Origin: Phallus indusiatus
Lineage: Eukaryota > Basidiomycota > Agaricomycetes > Phallales > Phallaceae
DNA: 64,000 nt
Assembly: GCA_027605045.1 (NCBI GenBank)
Contig: JAQFWX010000084.1
Span: 1-64,000 of the forward strand
Reading direction: 5' to 3'
Shown here: one piece after another, positions 1 to 10,387 of the stretch
Position numbering within the stretch: the first letter of the stretch is position 1
Layout: every line of letters starts with the position of its first letter
Notes under the pieces: model-generated
The model's database searches: none
Told to the model about the DNA's origin: nothing
What the model saw: the letters and a program-made list of their open reading frames with translations, nothing else
Position numbers and translations under genes: made by a program

Positions 1-758
1 GAAATACGTAGGTAGAATGAGCATTGAGAACACGTGCGTCCTGAACTGAGCCGATTGTTGAGCAGCAGCGTAGGTGGTGATTTGGCCCAAACTTTCCTTG
101 CCTTGTCGGTGGTACGTAATAATGCCTTTCTAGGCCCCTTTTCGTCGAAGAAAGGATCGTCACCTGGATCAACTTTGAATTCTATCATTATGTCTGGCCG
201 CGTGGGATCATTAAGTCGGAGGTTGGTGTCGTCCATGTAAGCACAGACGTCAGGACGAATGGTGATCTTATTAAAAACCTTCATGACCGTTGAATGGGTG
301 TCGCGGAATTGAAATAATGGACATAAAGGTTGAATACTTCTGATCTGTGAGTAGTTCAATGACAACGGCCCGAAGAGATATGAAGTAGAACTCACGAATA
401 TGGGGTACATAGTATCCTCCTTTGTAATGGGTGCCAGTGATTGAATTTCGGTGCGAAACCGATCAAGATCGGAGGGATTCAATATAACGTTTGTCTTCAG
501 ATACTCGTCCAAGAATGGTCGTGCTAGCATGGGACCGACAATCTTGCCAGTTATTTCGTCCGCCATTTGCTTGACGCGAATATTCAAGTTCTCCTGTTCC
601 AATGTATTCTGATCTTTGCTAGCAAATTTTCCCGAAATAGGTGTGCTGTCTATAACTAGACTATCCGCCTTGCTTCTCAATTTCGGTGGTGTTGTTGATG
701 GCGTACGCGCGCCGTTATCGGGTTCGGGAGACTTGTCTACTATGCTTGATGTAGTCAT
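1..758 (-). CDS. FunK1 fungal-type protein kinase, 5' part
   Basis: N-terminal part of a FunK1-family protein, a kinase-like family expanded in Agaricomycetes whose substrates are mostly unknown. The start codon is at 758-756. Exon 1 (758-396) reads through an N-terminal segment containing KQMADEITGKIVGPML; a 51-nt intron follows (395-345, GTGAGT...CACAG). Exon 2 carries PDIMIEFKVDPGDDPF and then, in another frame, GQITTYAAAQQSAQFRTHVF, the strongly conserved segment that precedes the kinase fold in FunK1 proteins. The frame change falls at GGGCCC 84-88, where one additional G would keep a single frame. The kinase domain itself lies beyond the window. The family call rests on motif recognition. 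Whether the frame break is a real mutation or a sequencing error cannot be decided here. Confidence 0.75.
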   Translation of the reverse strand, partial: MTTSSIVDKSPEPDNGARTPSTTPPKLRSKADSLVIDSTPISGKFASKDQNTLEQENLNIRVKQMADEITGKIVGPMLARPFLDEYLKTNVILNPSDLDRFRTEIQSLAPITKEDTMYPIFVSSTSYLFGPLSLNYSQIRSIQPLCPLFQFRDTHSTVMKVFNKITIRPDVCAYMDDTNLRLNDPTRPDIMIEFKVDPGDDPFFDEKGPRKALLRTTDKARKVWAKSPPTLLLNNRLSSGRTCSQCSFYLRI

Positions 759-1058
759 TTTCAAAGTGAGCGCGTGAATTCCGAAAAAAACGCACTGGTA
801 TTTATACTACTTCGACCCAAGGACACAACAAACGGTCCCCCCCAAACGGGGACGAAGCAACGAGCACAAGGGACGACCGACGCTCAAGCGCTCATGGACC
901 GTGTCATTACACGTGACACTCGTGTAACCTACTTGCGCCGTCGCGGCGCCTTCCTTCTGTCACGTGCTTTCTTCCGAGCGCGTCATTCACGTGCTTTGCG
1001 TGCGTCCTCAATTGTTTACTGAACCTCCTTCGCACTGCCGCGGACGATTTAATCGATT
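759..1058. promoter_or_regulatory. Divergent promoter with three CACGTG E-boxes
   Basis: This 300-bp gap separates two divergent start codons (758 minus, 1059 plus). It contains three perfect CACGTG hexamers at 910-915, 961-966 and 988-993. The first sits in an imperfect palindrome (TTACACGTGACACTCGTGTAA). Such hexamers are bound by bHLH factors (Cbf1/Pho4 type) in fungi. That they act here is inference. Confidence 0.45.
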
Positions 1059-3927
1059 ATGAACGGGCTACAGTTGCATGAATTGGATGATTCTTTGCCT
1101 GGGATATCGTTATCATTGAATCCTTCTGAGGATTATGAACCCTCTTCGACACTTCAATATGTCAACTCTCAGCTGGTCGCGCACGGCTTTGCGCGTGCCC
1201 CGGGGCTTTCAATAGACGGAATATCTAATGAGGATGGTCAGAAGCTCGTAAAGTGTCTCATGGCTATGTTGAGTCAACGCATGGTATTATGTTTGGTCTT
1301 CACCATTCCAACTCAAAGTTAGCTAACGGTATGACCGTTCTGTTTTCAGGAGGATGTTAATCAGACTGAACAACTCGGATCAAAGTTACGCACTATAAGC
1401 TATGAGCATGAACGTCTACAGTCGTTTAATAAATCAGAACAAGAAAAAGCTGCCAACGCGGAACGTGAAATGACTCTTTTCAAAAGCAAACTAGCGTGTG
1501 TACCTTCCGGACCTGTAACATCGCCTGTTCACATAATTGACTCCCAACACAGAGCCTCACAGCGTTCTCATACAGCAGAAGTAGCAGCGCACAAACAAAC
1601 GGCGGCCGAATCACAACGTCTTCGGACCGCATTGCAGTATCTTCGAACAACGACTCAAAACGAGCTGAAAAGAAAAGAGAAGGAGCTCGAACGAACTTTG
1701 GAACGTTGGAGCAAAATATCTGATTCTCAAGCGAAACTAAGTACAACTGGTGTCGGTTTGCACTGTGCTAATTTAGCTGCTCCATGCGAGCAACTGATGG
1801 GAAAAGGATTGATGGAAGAAGCCCTTGAACAGGCCGAGGAAGCTCGTGTTGAACTCATGAAAGAGAACGAAGGTTTTAGATCCGTTCTGCTTGGAACCGC
1901 GCATGCCTTACAAACTATTATCCACAACATCAAAAAGCAAGATCAAGATGCACATATACCTGAGGCAAGTCGATGCTCGTCGAGATACGCCACTGTTTCG
2001 TGCTCATCTTTGTTTCACAGCTCTCTCTCCTAACACCCACCGCCGTTTTTGCTCCCCCGACATCATGCCTTACACATCCCGAGAATGCTCATCTCAAAAT
2101 CAAAGAACTGATAACTAATCTGAAAGATGTAGTCGCGGATGCTCAACAAAGAGATCTGCTTCCCCAAAAGAAGCTATGTTATCCGATCAGGAGGTGACCA
2201 AACTGCAACAGACCATTGAAACACTCCGTTCAGAACTGGGTATATAATGTGCATCGCCTCTGTTCGTGATTAGTTGATTGATACTTTCGCAGATGCCCTT
2301 CGAAACAATAAAACTAAAGCCCAAGTGGTTTTTGATCAATATACTAAATACATATCAGGCCAAAAACGCGAGCGTGGACTGCAAGAAACCCTGAACATGA
2401 TGAACGACACTGAACTCGAGAAGCGCTCTCAGCAGTTGGAAGTGGAGAGGAAGAAGTTTACAGAGGCTACGATTAAACTTGGACGTGAAAGGTCTGAATT
2501 AGAAGTGAGAATGATTTTTTTTCGTGCTCTCTCATGTCTTGATTTTTTATTTAATCTAGACGGAACGTCGACGTTTCTTTGAAGAAAAAAGATGCTGGGA
2601 GGCTGATCGAATTCTGGCCGAACTTCCACCCAACCCCTCTAAAGAAGATCCAGACCTGATACCGTCCCCTAAAAGAAGCTTTACAACGAAGCCAGCTTCT
2701 CCCAAACGACACGGTATAACGGAATACGCTGTAAAAGCTGCCAAACGTAGTGGCATAAGTAAATCACCAGTGAAGAAAAGGTCCAAGACGATACACAAAG
2801 AAAATAAGGTCTCTGTTAATCACCGGCCTAAAATGAGCGTGGATGGCAAAGTAGCTAAAGAAATGGAGAAACTTCACGAATCGGGGGTCGAACAAGCTAT
2901 TTCAAGTGACTCGTCAAAACCACTTGATCCTGTCGAGGCGAAAAGGACACTTTCGGAACTTTTTCCTCGGGCTTTAGAATCTCGAATACAACGGCATCCA
3001 TCCAAAGACTGCAAACCGACAATGCCTTTGGTTATACCAACGAGTTTCACTTTGCCGCCGCCTTCTCCTGGATCCTCGCTTTCTCTTCAGCCGCTTGTTA
3101 TACCGATTTCATCTTCGTTGGCAGAATTCCCCCCTCTTGACGTACCCTTTTCTTCAACGCCTCTTCCAACCTCCTCAACCTCAACTTCGACCGCGAAGCC
3201 TTCAACTGCTGCTCCTTCAATTTCGACTTCCGCTCCAGCATCTAGTTCGTCTAACTTTGACAAGATACCACTTATATCAGCCCAGCCCACAATACCCTCA
3301 GTACCGTCTAGACCCCATCACGATTTTCCTTCGCCAAGAACACCGCGTGGTGTACTGAATGTCGGCCTGAATGGAGTGAAAAAACATGACTATAGTCCTG
3401 CAAAACCATCTCCTTTATCCAGAATCTTGATGATTGCTGATTCTCCTTCATCACCTGATGGATTAATGGGCACGATAGAGGAGGAGGAAGAGGAAGAAGA
3501 GAATATCATGGAAGAGACACTCAAGCTCGATAAACCTGAGAAACTTAAAGCGACTAAAGCGACTAAGCTAGACTTCGAGGTTGACGTGAATCCCCCTCCG
3601 GCGAAAACCGAAGTGGTCGGGTCGCACAGTAGAAAACCCGCCGCAAAGGACAAAAAGACTAGACCCGAAAGTAAGGCAGCAACGGCAGAGAAAGAAAATG
3701 TTGGGGTTACTTTAAGCAAGACGAACCCGGCGATTAATGAGACAGCAACGAAAGCTAAAGTCAAGGAAACTTCTGCGACCGCAGCTTCAAAATCTAAATC
3801 CAAGTCAAGCACAACAATCACTAAGACAGAGGCAACATCTCAGGGCCAAATGGTTAAACCGGGTGGTGCTCGTCGTGTTCCGCTAGGCGCAACTGGCGCA
3901 GGAAAGGTTGGCAGCAGGCTACTGTGA
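1059..3927 (+). CDS. ADIP/SSX2IP-Msd1-like coiled-coil protein
   Basis: Coiled-coil protein resembling the afadin- and alpha-actinin-binding (ADIP/SSX2IP; fission yeast Msd1) family, which anchors microtubules at spindle poles. Exon 1 (1059-1283) ends in a CH-like helical motif (GISNEDGQKLVKCLMAML). Introns read by eye: 1284-1349, 1496-1552, 1965-2020 (GC-AG, donor GAG|GCAAGT), 2240-2292 and 2505-2559. Central exons encode the coiled coil (ELKRKEKELERTLERW) and a family-like end (RRFFEEKRCWEADRILAELP). The last exon is long, low-complexity (Ser/Pro, then an acidic run, then Lys/Thr/Ala) and ends RRVPLGATGAGKVGSRLL. The reading frame shifts by one near 2155-2166 (CCCC): upstream reads VADAQQRDLL, downstream SPKEAMLSDQEV; one more C would join them. 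Family assignment is good, and detailed function is inferred. Confidence 0.7.
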
Positions 3928-4157
3928 ACTTACTCTCCAAAGCATCGTTCTCCTATTTCTTCTTTTCACAAAAAACTTGTTACCCCTTTTCACGTCAGTC
4001 ATAAAGCATGGATAAGCTTCTACCGTCATAACTGTATTCATATTGTATCCAATAGTCTAAGATGTTCGTACATAAGGTCTTAATTTCTACATAACAAACA
4101 GATTACGCATGTCAACTTTTCAAGTCCATTATTTTCCAAATCACATAGGACGAGCAT

Positions 4158-6031
4158 TTACTGGGAGGAGCATTAGAATAAGGCCATCCGGGTCTTAAAC
4201 AACAACTTACAGTAATAACAGTAGGCTCTTTCCTACCAGTGAATTCTACCAAGTGACTGATGGATAAAGCCACTTCAATCAAACCTTTGAGACCGTCGGA
4301 TGTAGATATTGCTACTTGGCTTTCGTCTTTGGTATACTTTTCAATATACATCCGGACAGTGGCACCTTGACTGCCTGTTCCGCTGAGTCGGAAAACGATC
4401 CGACTTCCATCAGTAAAGTTGATTATGTGGCCTTGATTCTTCGACACGCTTCCATCGACTGGATCGGTATAGGTGAACGAGGAAATCCCTGCGACAGTAA
4501 AAGACTCTTTCGTAGATTCAGACGTATGAGTGGTGTTGTGCAACGATTGCTTGGTAATATGAGCGTTGAGAGCGTCGATAACTTTCTGAGCATCTTCTGT
4601 GGCAAGTTCTTCGTAGTCGTAGCGGGTGAAGAAAGATCGGCCGTATGTCTTGTAATGTCTTTGTAGGATGTCGTTGATTCCTACGAATCCACTAGCATTT
4701 GGGAATAAATTTTTGTATGAAGGCGAATTGGCCGCGGCGATGATATTGAGCCATGCCACGATGGCCCACACACCATCCTTTTCACGAATGTGATCCGATC
4801 CTGTACCGAAAGACTCTTCACCGCAAATTGAAAGCCGTCCCGCATCCATTAGATTGCCGAAAAACTTCCATCCTGTGGGGACTTCGTAAACTTTGAGTCC
4901 CTTTTTCTTCGCTACATGGTCTATTGCTTCTGAGGTGGGCATACTTCGAGCGAGACCCTTGACGCCGCCCTTCTTGAAGTAGGGAATAACATCTGCCCAA
5001 TCGGCAATGATCGCAACAGAGTCTGAAGGTGTAACAAATGCACCTGCGCCGTATATCATGTTACGATCACCATCCCCGTCGCTGGCCGCTCCAAAAGGTA
5101 TTTTATCCTTCTCCACTGCTTCTACAAGAGTGTGCGCGTAAGTCAGATTGGGATCTGGATGACCGCCACCGAAATCAGGTAGAGGTACACAGTTTTGTAG
5201 GGATGATTCGGGTAAAGATAATTCGTTGAGGAAAATGGCTTTGGCGTAAGGACCGGTAACTCCGTGCAAGCCATCGAAAAGCACTTTGAAAGAAGAGGTG
5301 TTTTCTAGGAATGATTTGATGAGGGCGAAGTCGAAAATGGAAGTGAGAAGTTCGGTGTAGTCCTTGACGGAGTCGATGATGGTTACTTTACTAGCACCAT
5401 AGGTGAGTGGTTCCGATGTGACTTTGGAGAGGTCGATGTCCTCTCCCTGAAGGATTTTATAGGAATTGATTGTCTTGGTTTTAGCGTAGATTGCATCGGT
5501 GACATTTTCGGGTGCTGGTCCGCCATTAGAAACGTTATATTTGATTCCAAAATCATTGTCTGGACCACCAGGATTGTGACTGGCTGTCAAGAGGATACCA
5601 CCATCGGCTTTGTATTTCCTGATGATATTACTGGCAGCAGGTGTGGAGAAAATGCCATCCTTTCCAATGATGAACTTGGCGACACCATTTGCGGCACCAA
5701 TTTTAACGATCGTTTGAACCGTAGGTTGGGAGAAGTAACGACCATCTCCACCTACGACTATTGTCTTTCCCTGTGGAGAGACGGCATCGAAAATGGATTG
5801 GATAAAGTTCTCGGTATAATGCTGAAAAGATCTGTAAGTAAACAAATGTACAATGTACAGAAGAAGAACAACACCACCTCTTGTTGGAAGATCTTTACTC
5901 TGTTGAACCCATCAGATAAACATGATAGATATTCCGAGATATCAAAGCTCCAACCTTTTCCTCAGCCCGGAAGTTCCAGGCTTCTGACCATCGAAGGGTT
6001 TAGTTTCAACGGTGACGATTTTGTCAGACAT
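4158..6031 (-). CDS. Phosphoglucomutase
   Basis: Alpha-D-phosphoglucomutase (EC 5.4.2.2), a cytosolic enzyme interconverting glucose-1-phosphate and glucose-6-phosphate. Exons read by eye: 6031-5955, 5899-5878, 5821-4211, and a terminal exon holding only the TAA (4160-4158) after a 50-nt intron (4210-4161, donor ACT|GTAAGT). The spliced start is MSDKIVTVETKPFDGQKPGT, and the protein ends in the family-typical EPTVIT. Catalytic landmarks: phosphoserine loop TASHNPGG near residue 112, metal loop DGDGDRN, sugar-binding loop CGEESFG, and phosphate-binding RLSGTGSQGATVRMY near the C terminus. Length (about 560 aa) is normal for the family. The acceptor of intron 2 must be the downstream AG (TCTTTTCAG|CAT) to keep QQE-HYTENF in frame. 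The upstream 6032-6342 is AT-rich and holds the promoter; its next gene ends at 6343. Confidence 0.95.
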
Positions 6032-6342
6032 GGTGGTAACCGCGAAGGACGGTGGTGTAGACAGATGAGGGACGACAGCCTGAGATGCATAATGTATTTA
6101 TCAGGTGGGGAGCGACGTCACACTGGTTCTCGAACGTGGGACTCCTGTTGTTAACTTCTGCCATATCAAGAACACCATCAGTCATGCACAAACTTCGGAA
6201 ATTTGTCTAAGTAACAAATTTATTTACAGTATCAGTTTACAGTTTTCTTATACAGAAAAAAAGGGTAAATATATACAAAAGTATAGCTATATACTGTTTG
6301 ACAAATTCGGTTTCGGGAGACGGATTATCTTCGACATGAGTT

Positions 6343-9173
6343 TTATGATCCAGTGTCGATGGTAATGGAAGAACCATAGTCAAAACCGTTTGTTTCTCCC
6401 GATTTTTCCAGCAAGGGGGGAGATATAGATCGGATGTTCAGAGAAGACGACGGATCAGCGCCAGAGCTGATAGAAACAGATGGGTTTACACCATTTGTCA
6501 AAGGAGGAATGGCTGATAAAGAACTACCCGGTTCAACTCGGCTTCGTTCTTCAGCAAAGACTCTGCTCATTCCTCGCACAAATGCATCGTTCATACCCAA
6601 TTGTTCTTCAGCTCTCGCTTTCATAATTCGTTCTCGGCGTTTTTCTTCTCGCTGGGCTTTATCCTTCCTCGCTTGGCGCTCTTTCTCGACCCATTCTTCC
6701 ACCATCTCTGCGGCATCCAAGGGTCGTAACTTGTGGTCCAATAGGTATCCCTGCAACTCAGCGATTGTGAATTCGTCAGCAGGGACTTTATCGGCGAACG
6801 TCTCGCTCAAAGCTTCCAGCTCTGTTTCGGTGGTTTGTTGCAAGATTGGAAGACCGCCTATAGTTGGGGCAGACATTTTCTCCGAGGAAGTGCCATTTAG
6901 GGTGTATAATGACTTGGGATAGAATCTACGGAAGAGAGATTTGGCTTGGGATTTTGAAGTGAGGGTATAAAGGACTTTGCGATCTATTCTCCCTGGACGA
7001 AGTAATGCAGGATCAAGGCGGTCTATGTGATTGGTCTTGAAGATACAGTCAGTTTTCAAACGAAATTGATTTTTGTGAATAAAGCATTACCGTAGCAAAA
7101 AATATTTTTCCTTCCTCTAATCATTTAATTTGCGTCAGACAAGTGGGGCCAGTGCTATTTGTTTAGAGGGGACACACCTGAGCCAACTCCATCCAAAACA
7201 TTTAGCAATCCGGACATGGTGATATTTGATCGTGCACCCCATGGGTTCGGCCGATATGCTGGGCTCTGGTAAGGCCTTCTTCGTCCCATAGGCGGTGGAG
7301 GTAACGGAGGTCCCGGTGGTGGCATTGATGAATAGAATAGATCGTCGTCCTCTTCTTCCCGAGAAGGGAACGCACAATCTATATCCTCGACGAGTAGAAT
7401 ACCATGATGAGGTACAGATGCTACTGCTTGCGCGAGTTGTGTATCGTCCAAGCTATTACAATCTCAAAAAAGGAAGGCTTACTCAAGTTAACAAAACCAC
7501 TCACCCTGAAGATGATAGTGAGAGAACGTATATATCTAGTCCGAGTTCTCCAGCCTAATCGGTATTAGATCAAACGAACTTATTTTGACAATGCGCTACG
7601 CACCAGTGTATAAACTGTTGAAGCTAGGCAATGATCATAAGGTAAAAAAAGCTAACAAAATCGATGTGGTTGGAACCTACTTTTTCCAGTTCCCGGAGGC
7701 CCGTAGAGAAGGTACCCTCGTCTGTGGGGAATGCCAGATTTAACGTACCTATCGTGTAGGAGGGAATACTGTGAATAAATACGATACATTCAAAGCACTA
7801 TGCTTGAGACGTACCAGTCTTCTAGAGCCAGGAACTCGCGTGAATCTTTTAGCAAATTCTCCGCCATATTATTATCCAGAACCAGAGACTCAATAGGGCG
7901 TCTGTGTTTTGTTTGTATATTACCCCATGACCAAGGTATGGTTGGGTTTCCGGACGGATACTAGAAGCGGTTAGCTTAGATTAATATTGATAGAAACGCG
8001 GCGAATTCCAAACGAACCCCTTGAGAGTATACGGTTACGACGGGTTTCCTGAATATGTGATGAAAAATCGGGAATTAAAAAGGCAAAAGGGTAAAGGTTT
8101 TTTAGAACAAAAAAACACACGTCTTCTCAACGTATTGTAGTCGGCATTCTTCCACAAATGAAAACAAGGCTTTTGGTTTCCGCGTGTAAATTCTGCGATT
8201 TGATTAATCAAGATCCAGGATGACGTTTGTTTTACGGTCACTTACTTTAGATAAAGTATCACAGGATACGATCGCCTGGCTCCAGTCATAGGAGGTGGAG
8301 CATAGGCCATCTGATTAGGAAATGGGGTGTCCCAACCCATACCTTTGTTAGGCATCGAGGTGGTAATTTCCATCAAATAACCCTTCCAAAGGAAAAACTG
8401 TGTTATACTGAAGGCGGGGATGAAATCAACATGATGCTGACGGCTGGTTTCGGTGTGTGCGTTAGGGACGACTTTGTCTTCTTCGTTTCCATTTCCGGAT
8501 CCGGAAGGACTAATGGGGCCTGGACCTGAAAGATAGCCAGGATGGTCGACGGAATTAAGGTTTACTTGGTCCACTCGCCACTTTCGGCTTGAGGTGCGTG
8601 ATTCGACTTGAAAATCGAATGGCATGCGCCAGACGGCGTGGCTCGTCTTGGAGATTTTTTTTTTTTCCAAAAAAAAGATTGTTAAGCCTATAATCGGATA
8701 TTTCAAGAATATGGGATGTAACTTACGAGATATGATACCAGCCACTCATATGTGGGATCGCCTGAACGGAATTCACCAGAAACAGAGTAGCGGAAGGTGA
8801 ACAACGAGAGGAACCACGTGAAGATCCTTCGTCCTGTTTCGATGAAGGAGCCTAGCATGAGTAACTTGATGCTATCTAGGACAAGTGGATTTGACGAAAG
8901 TTGCGCGACTGTCTGTGGCGAGATCCATGCAGAGAGTCCCATGAGGCGGATAAGATAGTTGATTAGATGGATAAACTGGTCGAAACCGAGGCCAGACAAG
9001 ACTGGGATGTGCGATGTGGCGCCATTGAGCAGACCATAACCGTTGTTGCCACCAAAAGTGGCGCCGTCTAGACCACTAGCCATGGCAGCGTAGGAGAGCA
9101 TGCGGAAGTGGGTGGCGGAACGCTTTAGTGGGAGAACAATAACAAAAAGGATTATGCGGGTTGCGGATGACAA
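6343..9173 (-). CDS. BCS1-like AAA ATPase, copy a
   Basis: Member of the BCS1 group of AAA ATPases. In yeast Bcs1 is a mitochondrial inner-membrane translocase that inserts the Rieske protein; Agaricomycetes hold many divergent paralogues of unknown role. The spliced order is: hydrophobic N-terminal region, BCS1_N-type beta region ([19 protein letters not shown]), linker, Walker A GPPGTGKT, Walker [13 protein letters not shown], Pro-rich insert, sensor segment [17 protein letters not shown], and a charged helical tail. About ten introns; clear ones are 8726-8647 and 8245-8194 or so (phase 2, AA|A), plus introns before AGELGLDIY, after DGVGS and between FFAT and TNH. The Walker A exon joins only if the acceptor TGCCTAG|CTTC is used. 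Start uncertain: in-frame Met at 9173, 9104 or 9083 (MASGLDG). Compare copy b at 13567-16011. Confidence 0.85.
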
Positions 9174-10387
9174 GGGAGGAGAAACTTGATCTTGATGCGT
9201 CTAGTTGAGAGCTTCTAATACCAGCGCCGTCTGCCGCTCTGGGTCTGCCTCGAGGCCTATGCGCTTTTTCTGTTTTTGATTGCAGGAAGACCGATTAATC
9301 ATGCATTATATATGATATATTATATGACTCGGTAAAAACGCCAATTGCGGGAATCTCAGAATCCCAGACTTGGTTTGAAGGGGCTATGCAAATGTCGTTC
9401 GGGTGCGCGCATGCGGCGTGTGGCGCCAAGAGGCAGAATAAATTAGCAAATATATAATTTAATTTACATAATTGTTCAACTTGCCTTTAGTCTCCCTTGT
9501 GTCGAGTGAATCATGACAGTTTGGGAAGAGTGTTCTCACCGTCCGTACTCAGACGACGCCGACAGTGCGCCCCCGCGCGCTAATATTCCAAATTTATATT
9601 TGTTGGAAAAAAGGTCGATTTCGAGGTCGATTTTTTTTTTATGTAAAGACAAGACATGTCCTAGACGGAAATTGCTGAATGCAGCATTCCCCGCTGACTT
9701 TTCCGAGTCACCGTGCCAGCAGGTGTACCGCTTGGTCGAACCGCCTGCCAGAGTGACTCAAGTGAGTCTTCGTTCGACTATGATTCCGACTCGTCATCGG
9801 CGGTCGTGTAAAAATATCCTAGAACTCCTCTTTGCGCAATTTGAATGCCCTTTGGAAATCACAAGCGTCGAACCCTAGATGTGTGTGTGGGGGGGAAGTG
9901 TGATGAACCACTAGTCCCGGCAGCTTCCATGATCACGTCTGGAATCAAGTCTTCTTTCAATGTTTACTCATTCATACGTGGTATATACATAAATTAAATA
10001 CAATATCTCTTTTGAATCACAGGAAGCAAGGGTGTTACTACTATTACATGTCATGCTCAAAGAATTGATTCAGCAACCACAAGACTTGAATAAGAAGGGG
10101 GAGTAATATTGCAACAGTTTTAACAAGTATGACTAGACAAACAGAGGTGCTCAATTGAGCTAGAGTAGGAACAAAATAAGTGAAATCAGAAGAAGCGGAA
10201 CAAAATGTCTAAGAATAGTACATCTAATTATCTATATACAAAAAAAGGAAAGCACTTGAAGGGGGAAGGGGGAGGGAATTTTCTACAGCACATGTCCAAA
10301 TTTGAAACCAAAAGGAAAAAGAAGTGAGTGAGAGAGAAAGAGAAAATATATACACGTAGTAGCATCATATATCGTATCCTTCTTTTT
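9174..10387. other. Intergenic region, no gene seen
   Basis: About 1.2 kb between the start of BCS1-like copy a and the stop of the three-repeat CCHC gene. A TATA-rich patch (ATGATATATTATATGAC, about 9310-9325) lies 140 bp upstream of the 9173 Met and may be core promoter. The 9513-9878 reading frame lacks any recognisable domain. The 9900-10387 part probably holds the 3' UTR of the neighbouring minus-strand gene. Confidence 0.5.

Noticed and set aside
4316..6365. Plus-strand frames across phosphoglucomutase.
   Set aside because: Antisense shadows of the highly conserved PGM exons.
8035..8246. Apparent one-base frameshift in BCS1-like copy a before the [12 protein letters not shown] segment.
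   Set aside because: The preceding exon ends in phase 2 (AA). Adding the first A of the next exon gives [16 protein letters not shown] in one frame, so no shift is needed.
9513..9878. 121-codon open frame between genes.
   Set aside because: No domain, biased composition and no splice-supported extension; likely chance.
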